NCBI GenBank assembly: GCA_017622115.1
Contig: JAGART010000131.1
Coordinates: forward strand, 1-5,228
Source: Clostridia bacterium
Lineage (GTDB): Bacteria; Bacillota; Clostridia; Christensenellales; UBA1242
Direction: 5' to 3'
Length of the DNA stretch: 5,228 bases
In this document: positions 1-4,753 of the stretch, piece by piece
How the letters are laid out: every line of letters begins with the position of its first letter
Numbering within the stretch: the first letter of the stretch is position 1
Notes under the pieces: generated by a model
What the model was told of the DNA's origin: nothing
The model's input: only the letters and a program-made list of their open reading frames with translations
Databases searched by the model: none
Position numbers and translations under genes: made by a program

Positions 1-3000
1 CTCTGGGATAGAACTTAATTCACGATTTAAAGTCCAACCCACAATACTTTGAACAGTTGCAACATTTACACCATCAAAACCTATTGAAGTAATACTACCA
101 GAGAATGGCGCAGAACTACTACCAATAGGTGTCCAGTTTGGATTTTTTGCAAGATAGTTGCTCATATCAATAGTATTCATCAAGTGATAGTTTTTGTCTA
201 AACCTCGTGTTGAACCGATACTCGCAACATCTTCTGCTGTATAAAGTTGATAAGGCACAATTTTCCCATCAGCAACAGTAACAAGCATACGTTTGATAGA
301 TGAGTTATCACTAACTGTACGCAACTGGTCAGTAAGAGTTGTAATTGTTTCTATTTTTGTTCTTAACGCATCTTGTGGAATTAAGAACACAAATGCATAA
401 CCAGAATTTTTAGGCACAACAGAATATCTGTTATTTTCCTCATTTTTAACCAACTCAACAGTATTTGATAGATATTGAGTTGCATAAACTTCTGGATTTT
501 CATTGTTAATTCTAGGTTTTACACGATAATATTCATAAACTTTTGAACCGTTTAATGTTCTACCGCTATCGATTATAATTATATCTTTTCCGCTTGCCAT
601 ACCTGTTAGTTTTTCTGCATCAAATACAATATACTCGATATTTTTGTTTGTAGCATCAGTTGGAGCAATAGATAAGTTTAATTCAAACGAATCTTCTTTG
701 AATAACTCAAAGTATAAACCAGAAGAATCCCTTATAGTTTCATCATATTTATCTATTGAAATATTTGTAATACGTTTAATCTTTGTTACTAAAATACTAA
801 TTGTTTGAGTATAAGCAATACCATTTAAGTCCACAACAGAAACTATCAACTCCGCTTGCACTCGATTATCAAGACTAGACAAAGGTTTTGCTGTAACAGT
901 TGTTTCATATCCCGTTTTATTTGAAATACCTAATTTTGAAGTATTACCCACGAGTGTCCACGTTGCTCTATTTGATTGAACTGATGAATAAGTTGGAAAA
1001 ACATCAATAGTGATATTTTTAGAATTATTTTCTATATCATACACACTTTGAATTGTTCCTGAACCTGATGTTTCAGTTGCTAATAATTCGATATTTGTAT
1101 CACTAACTTCGATATACTTTATAGGTTCAAAAACTTTGATATTAAATCTTGTTTCCATAGAATTTAATACTAAATTTACACCTGTACTATCTAATGCAAA
1201 ATATTCCACAGTAGCAACGAGCAAAGCCTCACCCGCACTAGGAGTGCTTAATACATTTTGCAAAATATTTGAACTTGTATTATAAGCAAAAGCAACAGTT
1301 GCCTCATCTGATTCAAAGTTGATTTGTGAAATCATACCAGCAGAAATACTTGTCGCAGGATAGAATGAATTTACTAGATTTATACCACTATTACTACCAG
1401 TTACAGCCACCCACGCACTATCTAATGTTTTAGCTGTTTCATTACCAACCATTATATCACGCAAAACTGTTAAATCTTTACCCAACTGTGCTTGCGGTAC
1501 ATTTGGTGCAAAATTTATAGTAAAGTTTGTAAGTTTTACAACCACACGCACTGGCAAAGTGTATTTTACGCCACTCAATGCAGTAAATAAAATATTTGTA
1601 TAACCAGCAGAAACACCAGTAATTAAAATTTCACCAGCAGATTGGTCAACAACTTTTACAGTAGCAATTTGCTTGTTTTCACTCAATACGCTTACAGTAT
1701 CAAAAGAAGCAGTTTCTGGCAAGATATCTACTTTTATTTGTTTTGTAAAGAACGAACCAACCGCATACTCATCTACTTCCAAAATCAAGTTTCCACTTGC
1801 TGTATCAAGATAATCATTTGCAACATTAATTTCTGTTACGCCTTGTTCAAGATTGATTACCACGTGCCTACGTACAACTTCATCAGTATTCATTGTACTT
1901 TTTGCATAAACCCAAAGTTTAACTTGCCCAAAACCTTTATCATTTGTAAGGTATAACTTTTCGCCACTTATTGTTTCGTATTGTCCATCAAAAGTTTCAC
2001 CATTGATTTTTAACTTTGTAACCAAAGTTGGGTCAGCCATTTCATCTGTATTTGCCTGAATTACAACACCATTGTAAAAATCACTTTCTGGCGATAATTT
2101 AACAACAAACTCCGCACCTGACACATCACTAGCATACTTATCAAACACACGCATTGTGTATTCACTATCGCCCGTTGTGTCATTTATGATAATAGCATCA
2201 GGGAAATCAACAATTCTAACTTGTATAGTTTTTGTCAAACTTAAAGAATTTTCAACACCTTCAACACTAAAAGTAATGTTTATATCAGTCCAATCAGGTA
2301 AAGTCCCTAAACCAATAAACATAAGTTCTTTTGTAATGTTTGAGAATGAAACTCTTAATTTACCTGATTGATTAGTAACTTCATCATAAATTATATTGTT
2401 ACTAGCAGTAACCTTGCACTCAACATTTGTAAAGGTATCAACTTTTAAAACAACTTGATTTTGTGAAGTGTTTTTAACAAGTTCGATTTGCGTTACTTCT
2501 TCAGTTTCGCCCTTATAAATAATTTTAGTATTTTCATTTGTTAGAGGGGTATAAAGGCGTACATTTTGTACAACTCTAGATAAAGCATTGTAGTTTTCGG
2601 CTGAAAAATCATTTTCATTAAGAGGAGTGGCAGTAAGTGTAGCCATACCATCTTGCAAGCCCTCTAACACAAATGGTTCAGTAGAATTTACCACTACCCC
2701 ATTAATATCAAACTTATATTCTGGCACTGTCGCATCAATAGGGTCAAACTCAAACAATTCACTAGGGTCAAGAGAATATTCCACTCCCAAAGGAATACCT
2801 AACTCACCCTCATTAAATCTCAAAGCATCAATAGACTTTGGCACGATAATATTAGTTACATTAATTTCTGCAAAAGCCTTTTCTGTTTCTTCACTAAATA
2901 CCCTAATCTTCGTTGGTATTTCAGTAGAAGTTCCACCAGTAATTTTTACTTTAGTACGAGTTTCATTGAGTTCTGTAATTTGAATAAACTTTGCGTTATA

Positions 3001-3261
3001 ATTCCAAACGACAGCCTTTCTCATATCACTAGTTAGCCCCTCCACTTCAACATTAACAAGTGCAGACCACGTTTCATCATCTTCACCTTCAATCTTTGTT
3101 AAAGTAAGGTCAAAAACATTGTCTTGCTCACGAGCGACTAAACTATCCCCTGTCAATTTTATTTTTAAGTTGTCCAAAGGATTATCACAACCAGCAAACA
3201 AGCACACAGTTGAAACCAACATCACTAAAAAACAACTTAAAATATAGTGCAACTTTTTCAT
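1..3261 (-). CDS. Very large surface lipoprotein with bacterial Ig-like domains, 3' end outside the window
   Basis: An open frame runs without a stop from ATG at 3261-3259 to the window edge, giving at least 1087 residues. The start follows AGGGG with 6-nt spacing and gives a lipoprotein signal peptide: MKK, a hydrophobic segment (about residues 7-22), then a lipobox FAGC with Cys25 as the likely lipidated residue. The mature part is Thr/Asn/Val/Ile-rich, nearly Cys-free and reads as successive beta-sandwich domains. About 505-575 resembles Big_2, with SENKQIATVKV followed by ITGVSAGYTNILFTA. About 828-890 has another Big_2-like start, with ITNISID and then IAPTDATNKNIEY. Residues 1003-1057 (PYQLYTAEDVASIG, YHLMNTIDMS, NWTPIGS, PFSGS) match the segment that usually leads into GLUG/beta-helix repeats. 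Known members of such families are exported and cell-surface attached; adhesion or matrix binding is inference. No transmembrane segment follows the signal. The C-terminus, any GLUG repeats and any second anchor lie outside the window. Confidence 0.9.
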   Translation of the reverse strand, partial: MKKLHYILSCFLVMLVSTVCLFAGCDNPLDNLKIKLTGDSLVAREQDNVFDLTLTKIEGEDDETWSALVNVEVEGLTSDMRKAVVWNYNAKFIQITELNETRTKVKITGGTSTEIPTKIRVFSEETEKAFAEINVTNIIVPKSIDALRFNEGELGIPLGVEYSLDPSELFEFDPIDATVPEYKFDINGVVVNSTEPFVLEGLQDGMATLTATPLNENDFSAENYNALSRVVQNVRLYTPLTNENTKIIYKGETEEVTQIELVKNTSQNQVVLKVDTFTNVECKVTASNNIIYDEVTNQSGKLRVSFSNITKELMFIGLGTLPDWTDINITFSVEGVENSLSLTKTIQVRIVDFPDAIIINDTTGDSEYTMRVFDKYASDVSGAEFVVKLSPESDFYNGVVIQANTDEMADPTLVTKLKINGETFDGQYETISGEKLYLTNDKGFGQVKLWVYAKSTMNTDEVVRRHVVINLEQGVTEINVANDYLDTASGNLILEVDEYAVGSFFTKQIKVDILPETASFDTVSVLSENKQIATVKVVDQSAGEILITGVSAGYTNILFTALSGVKYTLPVRVVVKLTNFTINFAPNVPQAQLGKDLTVLRDIMVGNETAKTLDSAWVAVTGSNSGINLVNSFYPATSISAGMISQINFESDEATVAFAYNTSSNILQNVLSTPSAGEALLVATVEYFALDSTGVNLVLNSMETRFNIKVFEPIKYIEVSDTNIELLATETSGSGTIQSVYDIENNSKNITIDVFPTYSSVQSNRATWTLVGNTSKLGISNKTGYETTVTAKPLSSLDNRVQAELIVSVVDLNGIAYTQTISILVTKIKRITNISIDKYDETIRDSSGLYFELFKEDSFELNLSIAPTDATNKNIEYIVFDAEKLTGMASGKDIIIIDSGRTLNGSKVYEYYRVKPRINNENPEVYATQYLSNTVELVKNEENNRYSVVPKNSGYAFVFLIPQDALRTKIETITTLTDQLRTVSDNSSIKRMLVTVADGKIVPYQLYTAEDVASIGSTRGLDKNYHLMNTIDMSNYLAKNPNWTPIGSSSAPFSGSITSIGFDGVNVATVQSIVGWTLNRELSSIPE

Positions 3262-3267
3262 ATTAAT

Positions 3268-3272
3268 CCCCT
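3268..3272 (-). promoter_or_regulatory. Ribosome binding site of the large lipoprotein gene
   Basis: On the minus strand AGGGG lies 6 nt before ATG 3261-3259. It is the only purine-rich Shine-Dalgarno-like run in the otherwise A/T-only leader, and it fixes the start just ahead of the signal peptide. Confidence 0.75.
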
Positions 3273-3327
3273 ATTTTATTACCTAAATTATTTTGCATAT
3301 TTGTTGTAAATTTATGTCTAAAATAAA

Positions 3328-3363
3328 AGTATTTTTGTAAAAAAACATATAAAACAAAATACT
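3328..3363 (-). other. Possible 5'-leader hairpin of the lipoprotein mRNA
   Basis: An inverted repeat pairs 3328-3335 (AGTATTTT) with 3356-3363 (AAAATACT). Two more pairs (3337-3338 with 3354-3355) form past a one-base bulge, leaving a 15-nt loop. If the candidate promoter is right, the hairpin sits at the extreme 5' end of the mRNA, where it could protect the transcript. All but a few pairs are A-U, so stability is low and chance occurrence is plausible. Confidence 0.25.
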
Positions 3364-3370
3364 ATGTATA

Positions 3371-3399
3371 ATTTTAATATAATTTGCAAAATAAATCAA
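3371..3399 (-). promoter_or_regulatory. Candidate promoter of the large lipoprotein gene
   Basis: On the minus strand TTGATT (3399-3394) and TAAAAT (3376-3371) are separated by exactly 17 nt. This would start transcription near 3364 and leave a leader of about 100 nt. The region is so A/T-rich that other -10-like words occur by chance (for example TATACA just downstream), so the assignment is tentative. A gene-specific promoter is needed because the upstream gene ends in its own terminator. Confidence 0.35.
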
Positions 3400-3434
3400 A
3401 CAATATAAGGCACTATTTATAAATTTTTAAAAAG

Positions 3435-3467
3435 AAAAGAAAGATATATATAATATATCTTCCTTTT
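3435..3467 (-). terminator. AT-rich terminator of the 228-residue gene
   Basis: Read as minus-strand RNA, the arm 3467-3453 pairs continuously with 3449-3435. This gives 15 bp including one G-U, around a 3-nt loop at 3450-3452. The U run lies at the end of the 3' arm (3438-3435) and continues after one C (3434) with UUUUU. The stem begins inside the stop codon of the upstream gene. It is poor in G-C pairs but long, which is common in very AT-rich genomes. It separates this gene's transcript from the lipoprotein gene downstream. Confidence 0.6.
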
Positions 3468-4152
3468 AAATTTTTTGTTGCTCTTGTTTGTCTGTACGAT
3501 TGTCAATATGCTTCATATACCTATTGATATCATCTTGATTTTGTCCGCCACGGTCATCAAGATAAACTATATCACAATAACTATTTAAAATAGTTTTAGC
3601 ATATCTTAACACTTTAACCTTAATGCTTTTGATTAACTTTAAATCAGCACAATATTCTTTTGCTTGTAAATAAAATTTATAAACATCATCATTTAATTGT
3701 TGATACCCTAAATTAACCCTTTCATCTTGCACTTTTAAGTTTAATGCAGTTAATATTTTAGACAATTCCGCCCTATCTTGCACAGTTATATCAAACAAAG
3801 GATAATATCCACTTTGCCTTAATTCACCATCAGCATCAACACCCATTAAATTTAAAACTTTACCATTTGTAACACCTTGATAATATGTTCTCAAATAAGT
3901 TGCTTTACGTCTAAAATTAACGACAGCATCTTCTTCTGTATCGACAGTAAATAAATAATCAGCAGTCGCCACTTTTCCTTCTTTTCTTTCATCAATAATA
4001 TAACAATTTAAATCCTTAACAGATACAGTACCATTTTTAACAGTTCTAAAAGACCTAATTTGCTTATAAGCAACATTTTTTAAAAACAACACTGGTATTT
4101 GTCCTTGCAAATCATCTTTTAAATTAGGATAAATCTCATATATATTTGCCAT
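3466..4152 (-). CDS. Hypothetical soluble protein of 228 residues, function unknown
   Basis: This is a complete gene from ATG 4152-4150 to TAA 3468-3466, and I do not recognise the family. AGGAG 5 nt upstream supports the start. There is no signal peptide, lipobox or hydrophobic membrane stretch, so it is probably cytoplasmic. Residues 1-100 look beta-rich and basic/aromatic (IPVLFLKNVAYKQIRSF, DLNCYIIDERKEGKVA, YLFTVDTEEDAVVNFRRKATYLRTYY). Around residues 100-120 is a loop with MGVDADGELRQSGYYPLFDI. From about 125 to 205 the protein looks mostly helical (DRAELSKILTALNLKV, VYKFYLQAKEYCADLKLIKSIKVKVLRYAKTIL), and it ends in a hydrophilic Asp/Gln/Lys-rich tail. There are three isolated Cys and no metal-binding cluster or recognisable catalytic signature. 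It is monocistronic, with its own extended -10 promoter and a terminator at the stop codon. The start and reading frame are secure; the function is open. Confidence 0.85.
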   Translation of the reverse strand: MANIYEIYPNLKDDLQGQIPVLFLKNVAYKQIRSFRTVKNGTVSVKDLNCYIIDERKEGKVATADYLFTVDTEEDAVVNFRRKATYLRTYYQGVTNGKVLNLMGVDADGELRQSGYYPLFDITVQDRAELSKILTALNLKVQDERVNLGYQQLNDDVYKFYLQAKEYCADLKLIKSIKVKVLRYAKTILNSYCDIVYLDDRGGQNQDDINRYMKHIDNRTDKQEQQKI

Positions 4153-4157
4153 AATTA

Positions 4158-4162
4158 CTCCT
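4158..4162 (-). promoter_or_regulatory. Ribosome binding site of the 228-residue gene
   Basis: AGGAG on the minus strand, 5 nt before ATG 4152-4150, is a near-consensus Shine-Dalgarno site in an A/T-rich leader and supports the chosen start. Confidence 0.8.
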
Positions 4163-4188
4163 ATAAATCTAATTCCTTATCTTAAAGT

Positions 4189-4217
4189 ATAATAACACAA
4201 ATACATAAATTTTTCAA
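4189..4217 (-). promoter_or_regulatory. Promoter of the 228-residue gene, extended -10 type
   Basis: On the minus strand TTGAAA (4217-4212) is followed after 17 nt by TATTAT (4194-4189). TGT sits directly before the -10, giving the TGn extended -10 motif. Transcription would start near 4182, leaving a leader of about 30 nt with the ribosome binding site. A shifted -10 (TATACT, 4191-4186) overlaps but would need a 20-nt spacer. It is divergent from the tRNA promoter about 70 bp away. Confidence 0.6.
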
Positions 4218-4287
4218 GATTGAATTGTAATAAATCAAACTTTTTTTAATATTTCAAGAATTTTTTTTAAAATTTTGTTAAAAATCA
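4218..4287. other. Divergent intergenic spacer with T-tracts
   Basis: No gene is seen here. The stretch between the two divergent promoters is almost purely A/T. Its T-tracts at 4241-4247 and 4261-4268 have centres about two helical turns apart, followed by TTTT at 4273-4276. A/T-rich sequence just upstream of a -35 box can act as an UP element for RNA polymerase alpha subunits, and phased T-tracts can bend DNA. Both roles are inference, aimed at the strong tRNA promoter that follows. Confidence 0.35.
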
Positions 4288-4316
4288 TTGACATACACGA
4301 AATATTTTGATAAAAT
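4288..4316 (+). promoter_or_regulatory. Strong promoter of the leader RNA - tRNA-Asn unit
   Basis: TTGACA (4288-4293), a perfect -35, is followed by a 17-nt spacer and TAAAAT (4311-4316), with TGA immediately before the -10 (extended -10). Transcription would begin near 4323. This is the closest match to sigma-A consensus in the window, as expected for a stable-RNA operon. The A/T-rich upstream tract may strengthen it. Confidence 0.8.
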
Positions 4317-4322
4317 AATCGT

Positions 4323-4421
4323 GTTCTTGTCTTGGGAATTCAATAAAAATTGAGATACCTTCCTCTTTTATTGACCAATCCCTTCACACTGCTTGTACCC
4401 GCAAGCAACCCCAAGACAAAA
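4323..4421 (+). ncRNA. Structured leader RNA upstream of tRNA-Asn, no known family recognised
   Basis: From the inferred transcription start to the tRNA there are about 105 nt with no convincing reading frame but good secondary structure. P1 pairs 4327-4336 (TTGTCTTGGG) with 4410-4419 (CCCAAGACAA), 10 perfect pairs. After a small internal loop it can extend by T4339-A4408 and T4340-A4407. P2 follows directly: 4341-4348 (CAATAAAA) with 4366-4373 (TTTTATTG), 8 pairs, 17-nt loop. P3 pairs 4391-4395 (GCTTG) with 4402-4406 (CAAGC), loop TACCCG, and ends one base before the P1 extension. The only long single-stranded joining segment is 4374-4390. This compact three-way junction has its 5' end closed within a few bases of the transcription start. 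I see no T-box, SRP RNA, 6S RNA, TPP or other signature I know. It could be a processed small RNA, a riboswitch-like leader or a tRNA maturation aid. The folding is seen in sequence; the function is unknown. Confidence 0.5.
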
Positions 4422-4428
4422 CAATTAT

Positions 4429-4504
4429 TCCCCAATAGCTCAGTCGGTAGAGCGTCCGGCTGTTAACCGGCAGGTCGTAGGTTCAAGTCCTACTTGGGGA
4501 GCCA
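4429..4504 (+). tRNA. tRNA-Asn (anticodon GUU), CCA encoded
   Basis: A full cloverleaf is visible. The acceptor stem pairs TCCCCAA (4429-4435) with TTGGGGA (4494-4500), 7 of 7. The D arm is GCTC/GAGC with AGTCGGTA in the loop. The anticodon loop CTGTTAA (4460-4466) has GTT at 4462-4464. The T arm GTAGG/CCTAC encloses TTCAAGT. The discriminator G4501 is followed by genomically encoded CCA (4502-4504). It charges asparagine and reads AAC and AAU codons. The outermost anticodon-stem pair (T4455 and C4471, positions 27-43) is a U-C mismatch; the other four pairs are G-C. It has no promoter directly upstream and is expressed from the promoter at 4288-4316 through the leader RNA. RNase P would be needed for 5' maturation. 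Confidence 0.97.
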
Positions 4505-4508
4505 AAAT

Positions 4509-4533
4509 AGCACAGCGAAAGCTGTGCTTTTTC
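4509..4533 (+). terminator. Intrinsic terminator of the tRNA-Asn unit
   Basis: AGCACAGC (4509-4516), a GAAA tetraloop (4517-4520) and GCTGTGCT (4521-4528) form a perfect 8-bp G+C-rich stem, followed by TTTT. It begins 4 nt after the tRNA CCA end. It is nearly identical, in opposite orientation, to the terminator at 4725-4749. Confidence 0.9.
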
Positions 4534-4555
4534 TATTCCCTTTTTTAGGGAATAG
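4533..4555. repeat. Hairpin 1 of the intergenic array (CTATTCCC/GGGAATAG)
   Basis: CTATTCCC (4533-4540) and GGGAATAG (4548-4555) are perfect inverted repeats around a TTTTTTA loop. The hairpin abuts the tRNA terminator. Its role is unknown; it might act as a backup structure that protects the RNA 3' end or stops leaky polymerase. Confidence 0.6.
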
Positions 4556-4576
4556 GCACAAAATATAATTTTGTGC
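4556..4576. repeat. Hairpin 2 of the intergenic array (GCACAAAAT/ATTTTGTGC)
   Basis: A perfect 9-bp inverted repeat (4556-4564 with 4568-4576) around the 3-nt loop ATA starts at the base after hairpin 1 ends. It has no associated reading frame and no U-tract, so it is not a typical terminator. Confidence 0.6.
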
Positions 4577-4582
4577 AGGTTA

Positions 4583-4620
4583 CCCAAGCCAGCACTTTAT
4601 GTGCTGTCTGGGGAGCACTC
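4583..4620. repeat. 38-bp palindromic repeat, copy 1
   Basis: This is the first copy of a 38-bp unit whose core folds as a hairpin. CAGCAC (4590-4595) pairs with GTGCTG (4601-4606) around the loop TTTAT. A C/T mismatch, two pairs, an A/G mismatch and three C-G pairs extend the stem to 4583 and 4613. The tail GAGCACTC (4613-4620) contains AGCAC, which could pair with GTGCT (4601-4605) instead of the upstream arm. It resembles REP-type intergenic palindromes; no family is recognised. Confidence 0.75.
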
Positions 4621-4659
4621 CTCTTTATAAAATTTATATCACACTCGCCTTTTTCTTTC

Positions 4660-4697
4660 CCCAAGCCAGCACCTTGTGTGCTGTCTGGGGAGCACTC
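4660..4697. repeat. 38-bp palindromic repeat, copy 2
   Basis: This second copy, in direct orientation 77 bp after the first, matches it at 36 of 38 positions. The two differences (T4596 to C4673, A4599 to G4676) are transitions, and both lie in the hairpin loop, so every stem base and both stem mismatches are conserved. One extra C (4659) precedes it. The 39 bp between the copies is A/T-rich and shows nothing else. Confidence 0.75.
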
Positions 4698-4724
4698 TTT
4701 TGTTAAATTTTTAAATAATTTATA

Positions 4725-4749
4725 CAAAAAACACAGCATTCGCTGTGCT
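4725..4749 (-). terminator. Terminator of the partial surface protein gene, probably bidirectional
   Basis: On the minus strand AGCACAGC (4749-4742), loop GAAT and GCTGTGTT (4737-4730) pair over 8 bp with one G-U, followed by UUUU. It lies just past the stop codon of the minus-strand gene at 4756-4754. Read on the plus strand, the CACAGC/GCTGTG stem (4732-4737 with 4742-4747) is followed by C and seven T (4749-4755). It could therefore also stop plus-strand transcription that has read through the tRNA terminator. Confidence 0.8.
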
Positions 4750-4753
4750 TTTT

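Noticed and set aside
1642..1956. Plus-strand open frame of 104 codons
   Set aside because: It lies fully antisense to the continuous lipoprotein frame, has no ribosome binding site, and its Cys/Phe/Tyr-rich composition is what the reverse complement of a Thr/Asn/Lys-rich gene gives.
2156..2371. Plus-strand open frame of 71 codons
   Set aside because: It is antisense to the lipoprotein gene, with no translation signals and no recognisable domain.
2627..2983. Plus-strand open frame of 118 codons
   Set aside because: It is antisense to the lipoprotein gene; the Ser/Thr-rich product is a shadow of the real frame and lacks a ribosome binding site.
4323..4421. TPP riboswitch, T-box, 6S RNA or SRP RNA in the tRNA leader
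   Set aside because: A TTGAGATACC word recalls the TPP CTGAGA motif, but the rest of the THI element is missing. There is no T-box GGTGGNACC motif or SRP GGAAG/AGCAGG loop, and the RNA is too short for 6S with its long central bubble.
4583..4697. CRISPR array
   Set aside because: There are only two repeats of 38 bp with one A/T-rich 39-bp spacer, strong internal palindromes, no third repeat and no cas genes nearby; a REP-like element fits better.
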